A stretch of DNA of 64,000 nucleotides, taken from the NCBI GenBank assembly GCA_964474045.1, contig CAYYRC010000011.1, positions 40,291-104,290 of the forward strand. Reading direction: 5' to 3'. Source of the stretch: JACJWR01 sp964474045 (lineage in GTDB: Bacteria; Actinomycetota; Actinomycetes; S36-B12; UBA10799). Position numbers and translations under genes: made by a program. The notes beneath the pieces are model-generated. The model saw only the letters and a program-made list of their open reading frames with translations, searched no databases and was not told where the DNA came from. This document shows positions 47,937 through 55,810 of the stretch, one piece after another (the first letter of the stretch is position 1; each line of letters starts with the position of its first letter).

Positions 47937-48554
47937 ATGACCACCCCATCAACGGCTGACCAGGCGCCGTCCCGCTGGTACGGGGCACGGCTGGGCGAGG
48001 CGCTGGCCTGGGCCGCCGAGCTGCACCGCGAACAGGCCCGCAAGGGCACCGACGAGCCCTACCTCTCCCACATCCTCATGGTCGCCGCCCTCGTGGCGCA
48101 CTACGGCGGAAACGAGGATCAGATCATCGCCGGAGCTCTGCACGACGCCGTGGAGGATCAGGGCGGCGAGGCTGTGGCGTTGGAGATCGAACGGCGCTTC
48201 GGGAGACGTGTTGCCGACATCGTGCGCGAATGCAGCGACTCGTCCGGGGTCGCCGGTCAGCCGAAGGCGCCCTGGCGGACGCGGAAGGAGGCCTTCCTAG
48301 CATCGCTGGCGGCCCCCGACCCGCACGGCGCGCGACTCGTCGAAGCCTGCGACAAGCTGGCCAACCTCCGTGACATCGTCGAGGACGTCCGGGCCGAGGG
48401 TCCGGAGACGCTGGAGCGGTTCAGGGGCGGGCGCGAGGGAACCCGCTGGTACTACCAGCAGATCGGTCAACTGCTGATGCCGCAGGTGCCGCGCGTTGCC
48501 GCCGCGTACGACCCGCTGTTGGCCCAGTTCGACGCCCTGCTCGAGTCCGACTGA
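47937..48554 (+). CDS. HD domain phosphohydrolase, single-domain RSH-like
   Basis: 205-aa protein. The motif PYLSHILMVAALV with His45, the HD pair at 69-70 (LHDAVEDQGG, with Glu-Asp 73-74), and the later CDKLANLRDI segment match the HD domain of RelA/SpoT-type (p)ppGpp hydrolases, as in single-domain Mesh1-like enzymes. There is no synthetase domain. It is therefore a likely small-alarmone or nucleotide hydrolase in the cytoplasm (inference). The start is leaderless-like. Confidence 0.8.
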   Translation: MTTPSTADQAPSRWYGARLGEALAWAAELHREQARKGTDEPYLSHILMVAALVAHYGGNEDQIIAGALHDAVEDQGGEAVALEIERRFGRRVADIVRECSDSSGVAGQPKAPWRTRKEAFLASLAAPDPHGARLVEACDKLANLRDIVEDVRAEGPETLERFRGGREGTRWYYQQIGQLLMPQVPRVAAAYDPLLAQFDALLESD

Positions 48555-48793
48555 CCGCCGCAACCGCCAGCGGCAACTTTCGCACTGCGAAGTGAGGTCT
48601 TCGTTGGTGGCTGGGGGCGCGCGTCGCCCCGACGCACGAGAAACTGAGGTCTACTGGGCCGGAATCGTCCCATAAACCTCACCCGCGCACGCGTTCAGCG
48701 AACAAGACGCGAGTAGACCCCACAAACGAGTGCACTGCCAGGTACCGCCCCACGCCCAGGGCGAGCACAGGGCCGACGCCCGGAGGCCGCATC
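48555..48793. other. 239-bp intergenic region without a gene
   Basis: No open frame of interest. An imperfect set of repeats is visible: GAGGTCT occurs at about 48592 and 48646, and GGTCTACT (48648-48655) is matched by its complement AGTAGACC at 48712-48719, 56 nt apart. A GGAGG ribosome site for the following gene lies at 48782-48786. I see no clear promoter. Confidence 0.5.
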
Positions 48794-49642
48794 ATGGTGA
48801 TCGTCCAGCCAGCGACCGACGGAGGCCCCATGCCGAGCGGCACCCCCGAGCTCCAACCCAGCGCGCCGTCCGGCCCTGCCGAGCCAGTTCCCGATGCAGA
48901 TGCCGCTGCCCGGCCCTCCCTCTGGGATCAGCTTCAAGAGTGGGGAGTGATGTTCGAGTTCACCGCCACCCACCTGTCCAAGGGCCTGGTGGACCGCTGG
49001 CCCGCCGGCGACGGACACCCCGTCCTGGTGCTGCCCGGATTCCTGGCGGGCCAGGCGTCGACAGGTCACATGCGCAGCCTGCTCACACGACTCGGCTACG
49101 ACGCGCACGACTGGTCGATGGGACGCAACTACGGCTTCCGCGAGGGCATGGACGAGAAGATGCAGAACCTCGTCGCCGAGCTCCGCGAGCGCCATGGCCG
49201 GCCTGTGACCCTCATCGGCTGGAGCCTGGGCGGAATCTACGCCCGCGAGATCGCCCGGGCAGTCCCCGATCACGTCCGCGGGGTCATCACCATGGGCACG
49301 CCCTTCCGGGGCAACCACCGCGCCACCCGGGCCTTCCGCTTGTACCAGCTGCTCAACCGCAACCCCATGAGCCCGGACGTATTCAGCGAGTCAGCCCGGA
49401 TCAGCCGCGCCGCCCCGCTGCCGGTCCCGACCACGTGTATCTACAGCCGCAGCGACGGCATCGTCGCCTGGGAGTGCTGCACCAGCCTGCCGGCTCCGCA
49501 GACGCAGAACATCGAGGTCAACAGCACCCACCTGGGCTTCGGCTTCAATCTGGAGACCATGTACATCGTCGCGAGCATCCTCGCCCAACCGGAAGGCCAG
49601 TGGGAGCCCTACCGACGGCCCCATGACAGGATCGCCGGATGA
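48794..49642 (+). CDS. Alpha/beta hydrolase (lipase-like)
   Basis: 282-aa hydrolase without a signal peptide. The oxyanion strand PVLVLPGFLAG, the nucleophile elbow GWSLGG (Ser144), the acid in SRSDGIV and the His in NSTHLG form a complete triad. The closest architecture is the small-lipase/GPI-inositol-deacylase-like hydrolase group. The ATG at 48794 has GGAGG 7 nt upstream. Its stop overlaps the next gene start by ATGA, so the serine hydrolase behind it is translationally coupled. Confidence 0.85.
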   Translation: MVIVQPATDGGPMPSGTPELQPSAPSGPAEPVPDADAAARPSLWDQLQEWGVMFEFTATHLSKGLVDRWPAGDGHPVLVLPGFLAGQASTGHMRSLLTRLGYDAHDWSMGRNYGFREGMDEKMQNLVAELRERHGRPVTLIGWSLGGIYAREIARAVPDHVRGVITMGTPFRGNHRATRAFRLYQLLNRNPMSPDVFSESARISRAAPLPVPTTCIYSRSDGIVAWECCTSLPAPQTQNIEVNSTHLGFGFNLETMYIVASILAQPEGQWEPYRRPHDRIAG

Positions 49643-50865
49643 TCTTGCTGCGCACAGCTGCGGTTGGCCTTGCCGTAGCCGCCTTCGCCTCCGGCTGCTC
49701 CTCCGGCGCGAGCTCGTCGGGGAGCTCCTCGGCTCCTGCCTCCGCTTCGTCGGGCGCCGCTGCGGGCTCCCTCCCTTCGCAGCAGCAGGCGGCGCTGCAG
49801 AGGGTCCTGGACGACGCCCGCTCCGCGCAGGGCTTCCCCGGCGTCCAGGCGGGAGTCTGGACGCCGGAAGGCACCTGGGTCGGCACCTCCGGAACCTCGG
49901 GCAGCGGCCTGACGACGCCGATCACCGCGGCCGACCACACCCGCATCGGGAGCATCACCAAGACCTTCACCGTCACCGCCCTGCTGCAGCTGGCGGAGAA
50001 GGGCTAGCTCAGCCTGGACGACACCATCGGGAAGTACGTCCCAGGCGTCCCCAACGCCGACACCGCAACCCTGGCCAACCTCGCGACGATGACCTCCGGG
50101 ATTCCCAGCTACACCGAGAGCGAGGCGTTCACCGACGCCTACTTCGCGAAGCCCGAGTCCGTCTGGCAGCCCCAACAGCTCGTCGACGTGGTGAAGGGAC
50201 AGCCGGCCAGCTTCGCTCCGGGGGCACAGTTCTACTACTCCAACACCAACACGGTGCTGCTCGGGATGGTGATCGAACAGGTCACGGGGAAGCCGATCGC
50301 GCAGGTGTTCAGCGACCAGATCCTCACTCCGCTGGGGCTCACGCAGACCAGCTTCCCGGGGACGTCGCCGGAACTGCCCTCGCCCTTCCTGTCGGGGATC
50401 ACCGAGCAGGGCCAGCCGAACGGCCAGACCGCGGATGCCACCAACTGGAACCCCTCGTGGGGCTTCACCGCGGGCGAGATGATCTCGACCCTGGATGACC
50501 TGCGCGTGTGGTCGAAGGCGCTCGCCACCGGCGAAGGCATCCTGGGCAAGGAGTACGCGCAGAAGCGCCTGGACTCGCTCCAGGCGACCGTCCAGCCCAA
50601 CACCGATGCGAAGTCCTACGGCCTGGGCTTCGGCCAGGTCAACGGCTGGATCGGGCACACCGGCGAGCTACCCGGCTACAACACGACCGTCTACTACAAC
50701 CCCGAGCTCAAGACGTCGATCGTGGTGATGGTCAACAGCGACATCGCCACCGCCGCCGGCGAGAACCCGGCCCCGACGGTGACCACGGGGCTCATGCAGG
50801 TGGTCGAGGGCGGGTCCGCGTCGGCGACGGCCTCTGCATCCGCCTCCGCATCCGCCGCTTCGTAG
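49639..50865 (+). pseudogene. Serine hydrolase (beta-lactamase/DD-peptidase type) interrupted by an in-frame TAG
   Basis: Full-length reading frame of 408 codons with one internal TAG at 50005-50007 (codon 123). Before it: a signal peptide and lipobox-like FASGC, then the SxxK motif (Ser105-Ile-Thr-Lys108). After it, in the same frame: Tyr200-Ser201-Asn202, His340-Thr-Gly and an intact C-terminus. The surroundings read AEKG-TAG-LSLDD, where relatives have AEKGKLSLDD or AEKGQLSLDD, so the stop is most simply a C-to-T or A-to-T change. It is either a recent pseudogene, a read-through site or a sequencing error. The family comprises class C beta-lactamase-like serine hydrolases and D-alanyl-D-alanine carboxypeptidases. 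It overlaps the lipase gene by ATGA. Confidence 0.85.
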
Positions 50866-50908
50866 GAGGCCCCGCATCCTCGGTCGCGGGCCGGTGGCGC
50901 CCGCCGCT

Positions 50909-52303
50909 TCAGCCTGCGAGCGCCAACCAGACCAGCGCACCGTTGAGCGCCACGACGGCCACCACCGCGACGGCCGCCGCGAGCCGCAACTGGGCCCGGT
51001 TGGTGTACTCCCCCATGATCTCCGCCCGGCCGGTGAACCAGGCCAACGGGACGAGCGCGAACGGGATGCCGATGGACAGCAACACCTGGCTGAGCACGAG
51101 TGCCCAGGTCGGGTCGACGCCCAGCGCGAGGATCACCAGCGCCGGGACGACGGTGACGACGCGGCGCACCATCACTGGAACATGAACGCGTAGCAGCCCG
51201 CCCATGATCTCCGAGCCGGCGTAGCAGCCAACCGAGGTAGAAGCCAGTCCCGACGCGAGCAGCCCGATGCCGAAGGCGATGCCGATGGCGGGCCCAAGCT
51301 CCTGCGAGATGGCAGCGCTGGCCCCCTCGATGCTGTCGGTGCCGGCCACCCCTGCCAGGCTCGCGGCCGCGATCAGAAGCAGGGCGATGTTCACCGAGCC
51401 CGCCACCGCGAGCGACAGCGAAACATCCCACCTGGTCGCGCGCAGCAAGCGGGGAACGGACGTGCCGCTGCTGCTGCTCCCCACGGGTCTGCCGCCACTC
51501 TCGCCGGGTGGCGCAGCTCGGCGTCCCTGGACGAGTGAGGAGTGCAGATAGACCGCATGCGGCATGACGGTGGCCCCAAGCATGCTGGCGGCCAGCAGCA
51601 CGCTCTCGGGGCCGTCGAAGCCGGGCACGAGGCCCTGGGCGGCCTCCCCCCAGTCCACCGGGCTGACGAACAGGCCCGCGACGAAGCCCAGCGCCACGAT
51701 GGCGAGCAGGCCCATGGTCACGAACTCGAAGGTGCGCGGGGAGCGTTGGGACTGGAAGGCCAACAGGCCCAACGACACCGCGGCGACGATCACGCCGCCG
51801 AGCAGCAGCGGCAGGTCGAAGAGGATCTGCAGGGCGATCGCCCCGCCGATAACCTCGGCCACGTCCGTCGCGGCGACCACCAACTCGGCCTGGGCCCAGA
51901 ACAGGATCCGGCCGGTCCTGGGCAGCCGATCGCCCAGCAACTGCGGCAGGCTCCGCCCGGTGACAAGTCCCAGCTTGGCCGACAGGTACTGCACGATTAC
52001 GGCGATCGCGTTGGCCGCCACGAGTACCCAGAGCAACAGGTAGCCGAAGGTCGCCCCTGCGGTGAGGTTGGCAGCGACGTTGCCGGGATCCACGTAGGCG
52101 ACGGCTGCCACGAAGGCCGGGCCGAGAAGCCGGATGAGACGCACCCTGGAGCCGCGCCCGCCGCGACCTCCCTGGTCAGGGTCACTTTCGTGAGGAAGCC
52201 GCGACAACCCGCCGGTCGTCGGGGAAAGCGGGTCCGCCACAGCCCTATTCGATAGCACCGGCACGCCCGGCACAACTGAGTTGCGGCAACTAGCGACCTC
52301 CAT
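50909..52303 (-). CDS. Nramp-type divalent metal transporter (MntH-like)
   Basis: 464-aa transporter of 11 helices; the metal-site motifs are DPGN (Asp72-Asn75, in AYVDPGNVAANL) in helix 1 and MPHAVYLHSS in helix 6. It should import Mn2+ or other divalent metals with protons. The ATG at 52303 is used; the N-terminal 50 residues are non-conserved, so an internal GTG at 52240 (after a TATCGAAT-like stretch) is a possible leaderless start. The gene is convergent with the amber-interrupted hydrolase. Confidence 0.88.
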   Translation of the reverse strand: MEVASCRNSVVPGVPVLSNRAVADPLSPTTGGLSRLPHESDPDQGGRGGRGSRVRLIRLLGPAFVAAVAYVDPGNVAANLTAGATFGYLLLWVLVAANAIAVIVQYLSAKLGLVTGRSLPQLLGDRLPRTGRILFWAQAELVVAATDVAEVIGGAIALQILFDLPLLLGGVIVAAVSLGLLAFQSQRSPRTFEFVTMGLLAIVALGFVAGLFVSPVDWGEAAQGLVPGFDGPESVLLAASMLGATVMPHAVYLHSSLVQGRRAAPPGESGGRPVGSSSSGTSVPRLLRATRWDVSLSLAVAGSVNIALLLIAAASLAGVAGTDSIEGASAAISQELGPAIGIAFGIGLLASGLASTSVGCYAGSEIMGGLLRVHVPVMVRRVVTVVPALVILALGVDPTWALVLSQVLLSIGIPFALVPLAWFTGRAEIMGEYTNRAQLRLAAAVAVVAVVALNGALVWLALAG

Positions 52304-52484
52304 CCCCTCATGACCTTGGCCCTACAGGCGCGGGCGGGCGTGGCCCACGACGATGGCGCATGATCGTGAGTCACGAGAGTTCGCGCCCGGGTCACGACCC
52401 GTGGCCAGGACGGCGACTTGCCCGCGGTTCCACCATGTGTTCGGGTGGGTCACAGCAGCCGACGAAGCGGAATGGAGTCCTGCG

Positions 52485-53387
52485 ATGCCGGACGCAGACG
52501 ACTCGACGCGGGTGACGTTTCCCCGCGGGGCCTTGCACGGGACCTCGACCGTGCTGCAGGTGATCGAATGCGTTGCGGGCACAGGTGTCATCACTGCCGA
52601 GACGCCCTTCCACCCGCTCGACCACACCTGGCCCGATCAGCCCGCGGATCACGGGACGATCGGGATCGCCGGCCAAGTCCTGCAGGTGCACGACTGCGTT
52701 ACGGGCGCCCGTCGCCACGGGTCGGACACCATGACCTTGGGTGCGGACATTCCCGCCCGGCGCGGGGACGCAGACTGGAGCTGGTACGTGGTGCACCTCG
52801 TCGACGTGCCCTTTGCTGACTGTGTCGACGTGGTCGGCCAGGCGGCCACGCTCGAAGTTGACGGTGCACGCCGCGCCCGGCTGAGCGCGTGCCACACCGC
52901 CTGCCACTTGATGGCCTTCGCCCTGAACCAGGCGCTCGCGCCGCGTTGGCGGAAGTCGCCGAAGGTGGATTCGTTGGGCAATCCCGATTTCGACGCCCTC
53001 GCCATCACTTCGTCCCGCGTCGGTCTCGGGTCGAGCATCGACACCTATCGACTGGGCAAGTCGCTGCGCAAGCGTGGCTTCGCCACCTCGGCAACTCAGG
53101 ACCTTCCCAGCCTGGCCGACGCCCTCGATGATGTGAGTTCGGAGGTGACGGCGCGCTTGAACGAGTGGATCCTCAGCGACTCAGCCGTGCGCATCCGCAT
53201 GCCCAATGACTACCTGACCTCACCGCGTACGTGGGTCTGCGAGCTCCCCCAAGGCGCGGCCAGCGTCCACTGCGGCGGCACCCATGTGGACCGCCTGGGT
53301 CCGCTCGGCCGGGTGGCCGTGACCGCCGAACTCTCCGAGGGCGACACCGTGCTCACCGTGGTCACGACCCTCGGCGGACCCGGATAG
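52485..53387 (+). CDS. AlaX-like alanyl-tRNA editing protein
   Basis: 300-aa protein related to the editing domain of alanyl-tRNA synthetase. The first half is a barrel-like region with HPLDHTWPDQ and GADIPARRGD; the second half carries the zinc motifs HTACH (His137, His141) and CGGTH (Cys263, His267). Such trans-editing factors hydrolyse mischarged Ser- or Gly-tRNA(Ala). The usual HxxxH is present, with a Cys in the middle (HTACH for HTALH). The ATG at 52485 has GGAG 7-8 nt upstream; the longer frame is rejected. Confidence 0.8.
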   Translation: MPDADDSTRVTFPRGALHGTSTVLQVIECVAGTGVITAETPFHPLDHTWPDQPADHGTIGIAGQVLQVHDCVTGARRHGSDTMTLGADIPARRGDADWSWYVVHLVDVPFADCVDVVGQAATLEVDGARRARLSACHTACHLMAFALNQALAPRWRKSPKVDSLGNPDFDALAITSSRVGLGSSIDTYRLGKSLRKRGFATSATQDLPSLADALDDVSSEVTARLNEWILSDSAVRIRMPNDYLTSPRTWVCELPQGAASVHCGGTHVDRLGPLGRVAVTAELSEGDTVLTVVTTLGGPG

Positions 53388-53719
53388 CTGCCCCGCTTCG
53401 TTGTGGCGCCGCCCCTGACGGGGCCGGACGAGCGTCCCGTGCCCCGGGGCTCGGTGTTCGTCGGGGACCCGCCGCACACGATGATCGACAGACCCTCGGC
53501 CCCGGCCGTGACGCCGGCTGGGCTGCAGTTGAAGTAGTTCGCGTTGCCGGTCGCCGGCGACACTACATGGCGGTACTGCTCAGGGCCCGACACCGCCTGG
53601 GCGACTGCGGTGGCGAAACCCAGAGGAGATGGAGCCGTCAGGTGAGTGCGCACGGTCCACTCGTTGGCTCGACCCGCCGACGTCGCGACGACGTCGCCCG
53701 CCGGCCGCGGTATTCCTGG
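53388..53719. other. 332-bp region: possible coding remnant on the minus strand
   Basis: On the minus strand the frame of the beta-propeller gene stays open past its TAG (53720-53722) down to 53210, where it overlaps the AlaX gene in antisense. The part at 53388-53719 has coding-like third positions (mostly G or C) and reads VSPATGNANYFNCSPAGV followed by a Cys-Gly-Gly, which looks like part of a secreted, cysteine-containing protein. Once antisense to AlaX the translation becomes a typical shadow. I read it as a remnant of an adjacent domain or gene, not a confident CDS. Confidence 0.35.
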
Positions 53720-55339
53720 CTACGGATTCGGAACCGTGTAGGTGACCTCGGCTGTCAGCGGACCCGCAGAGTTCTTGTTGTCCCAGGACGTGACGAAGAC
53801 GTCGAAGTCGTAGGTCTGCCCCGCCGCGTAGCCAACGATGCGCGGACACGTCCAGCCCACCGGGCACGATCCCGCGGCGAGCGAAACGCTCGTGGGCGTC
53901 AGCCCAGCGCTGGCGCCGCCGCCGGCTCGCCAGGCAAACGTCTTCCAGGTCCCCGGATCCCCGCTGATCTTGTACATCACCCATACCTTCTGCTGGCCCC
54001 CGAACCAGGGGTCGCTCCAGTTCAGCGTCGCGCCACTCCGCGACACTCCTGTGGCCTGCGGCGGGATGGTGCCCGGCATTGCCAGGATCTCCCACTGCCC
54101 GCCACCGGCGGTCTGCAGCAGAGGCGTGTTCGCGCCCGAGGTCATCGTGGTGAACTGGCCTGCTATGTAGACCTTGGCCGAGGTCGCCGACGTGACCAGC
54201 TTGTCTACCCCGCGGACCGCATCGTTGGTGTCGGCGGTCCAGCCGAGCAGCGCGCCATCGCTCTCGCGCCAGGCGGCGACGTTGTTGCGCGTCGTCGATC
54301 CACCCACTTGGTTGAATGTCCCGCCTACCACGATGGAGCCGTTCGCCACCGCGATGCCGGCGATCGACGTCTGGTTGGGGAAGGTGCTCTTGAGGACGCT
54401 TGGATCCCAACTCGTGATCGATCCCGTTCCGGCAGTTGTGGCAGCACCGAGGCGACTGCGGGTCTGGCCCCCCAGGGTGGTGAATCGGCCACCGACATAC
54501 ATCTTCGTGCCGTCACCGGACAACGCCAGCGACTCCACGCGCCCATTGGTGCTGCTGTTTGAAGGATCCCAGGTCGTGACCGTCCCGGTGTCCGACGTGC
54601 TCACTGCGCCCAGGTACGCGCGCGGCGAGCCACCACCGCTGCCGAGATTGAAGAAGTTGCCGCCCATGTACATGGTCGTACCTGAGAGGACCATGTCGTT
54701 GACGCCCTGGTCAGGTTCCGGACGCCAGGTCGTCGGCGCACCCGTCACCGCATCCAGAGCAGCAGCATAGTTGCGGGCCGTGGTGACGTTGTTGTACACG
54801 AAGTTCGTGAAGGTCCCGCCGATGTACAGTGTCGATCCGCTCAGCACCATGGCCGCGATCTGGCCATTCGGGTTGGTTGTCAGGAACCCCGTGTCTTGGG
54901 CGCCCGTGTCGGCCCGCATGACACGGAAGTACGGGGTCGGACCGCTCGAGTCGAAGCCACCGCCGACATAGACGCGATCGTTCGTGGCCACCAGCGACGA
55001 GACGGTGCCAAGAGCCGAGGGATCGGCAGCCAGCGCTCCGGTCCAACCACTTACGAGGACACCACTCGAGTTGAACTTGGCAATGCCGACGTGCTGCGCG
55101 CTGTTGACCGAGTCAAACATCCCGGCGACGTAGGTGGAGCCGTCCGGAGCGACAGCCGTCGCATCCACCGTAACGAAGCCAACCGAGTTCGCGAATGAGT
55201 AGTCCGACGCCCTCGCTGGGCTGGCGCCCACCGTCTGCAGCAGTGACAGCAGCAAGGCCGTCAAGCCCAGGGCCAGAGCAATTAGGGCCAGACGGGACCG
55301 GCGATTCAAACCGTTGACGCTGATTTCGGATGCGTTCAT
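53720..55339 (-). CDS. Secreted DUF5122 beta-propeller protein
   Basis: 539-aa exported protein. A signal peptide or anchor (RLALIALALGLTALLLSLL) is followed by about seven blades of the delta-60/DUF5122 type, each with a YxGGxFxxxGG-like strand (LYIGGTFTNF, MYMGGNFFNL, MYVGGRFTTLGG, IVVGGTFNQVGG, VYIAGQFTTM) and WDP or WRP turns. A C-terminal domain of about 120 residues (PPQATGVSRSGATLNWSDP onwards) looks like a fibronectin III-type or related beta-sandwich with a Cys pair. Probably surface binding or adhesion. The ATG at 55339 is chosen over a longer frame with a basic tail. Confidence 0.85.
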   Translation of the reverse strand: MNASEISVNGLNRRSRLALIALALGLTALLLSLLQTVGASPARASDYSFANSVGFVTVDATAVAPDGSTYVAGMFDSVNSAQHVGIAKFNSSGVLVSGWTGALAADPSALGTVSSLVATNDRVYVGGGFDSSGPTPYFRVMRADTGAQDTGFLTTNPNGQIAAMVLSGSTLYIGGTFTNFVYNNVTTARNYAAALDAVTGAPTTWRPEPDQGVNDMVLSGTTMYMGGNFFNLGSGGGSPRAYLGAVSTSDTGTVTTWDPSNSSTNGRVESLALSGDGTKMYVGGRFTTLGGQTRSRLGAATTAGTGSITSWDPSVLKSTFPNQTSIAGIAVANGSIVVGGTFNQVGGSTTRNNVAAWRESDGALLGWTADTNDAVRGVDKLVTSATSAKVYIAGQFTTMTSGANTPLLQTAGGGQWEILAMPGTIPPQATGVSRSGATLNWSDPWFGGQQKVWVMYKISGDPGTWKTFAWRAGGGASAGLTPTSVSLAAGSCPVGWTCPRIVGYAAGQTYDFDVFVTSWDNKNSAGPLTAEVTYTVPNP

Positions 55340-55612
55340 CGTTCCAGTCCCCTCGACCGTGATGGCTCGCCGAGAGCAGCCCGTCCGAGGATGCTCTCCG
55401 AACAACAGCCAACCGGACGCGCGCCCCCGCGCCTGGGCCTCCTTCGGCATACCGAAGAAATCGACGACGGCCAGAGTGGGGCTGGGCAATATTCACTCTC
55501 GAACGCGCGACCTTCGGTCTTGACGTCCCGGAACGAATTGCCCGGTCATGACCGGGCGCCGCGCGAAGTATGAGACAGCGTCGATGGAGTCGAGAGAGGG
55601 TGGATCCAAGGG
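55340..55612. promoter_or_regulatory. Divergent regulatory region upstream of the RiPP candidate
   Basis: 273 bp between the beta-propeller gene (minus) and the 55-aa peptide gene (plus). It contains a short hairpin CTTCGG-CATA-CCGAAG (55442-55457), an 18-bp perfect palindrome (55540-55557), and a TATGAG -10-like hexamer (55569-55574) about 40 bp before the peptide ATG. Confidence 0.5.
55540..55557. promoter_or_regulatory. 18-bp perfect palindrome, probable operator
   Basis: GCCCGGTCATGACCGGGC is an exact self-complement, 12 bp upstream of a TATGAG -10-like hexamer and 56 bp before the peptide ATG, thus overlapping the -35 region of the putative promoter. A dimeric regulator, possibly the LuxR-type response regulator encoded downstream, is a plausible ligand (inference). 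Confidence 0.5.
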
Positions 55613-55780
55613 ATGGGCGCCGACCTGCAGAGCAGTCTGTCGCACGCAACCGAGTCGCACTCGAAGTGGAGCACCCCACGGCTGGTCACAATCGCCGAGA
55701 CCGGCGCCAGCGAGAACGGGGGCGGCACTCAGAACACCGACCAGACCCAGCCCTCCATCGACTTCAGCCCCAACCCCTGA
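55613..55780 (+). CDS. Putative RiPP precursor peptide, lasso-leader-like (55 aa)
   Basis: 55-codon gene; about 90 percent of codons end in G or C, as in neighbouring true genes, and the product is Ser/Thr/Asn-rich with only one Arg. The middle reads WSTPRLVTIAETG: Trp19-x-x-Pro22-x-Leu24 matches the YxxPxL leader motif that lasso-peptide RRE proteins bind, followed by Thr30-Gly31. The C-terminal part (GGGTQNTDQTQPSIDFSPNP) would put an Asp at position 8 counted from the first Gly of the GGG, compatible with a macrolactam ring; the exact cleavage site is unknown. The ribosome site is weak (AAGGG next to ATG). The asparagine-synthetase homologue starts 30 bp downstream. Confidence 0.6.
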   Translation: MGADLQSSLSHATESHSKWSTPRLVTIAETGASENGGGTQNTDQTQPSIDFSPNP

Positions 55781-55810
55781 ACCGCGGCAACGTCTGGCTC
55801 GAGTTCGCCC

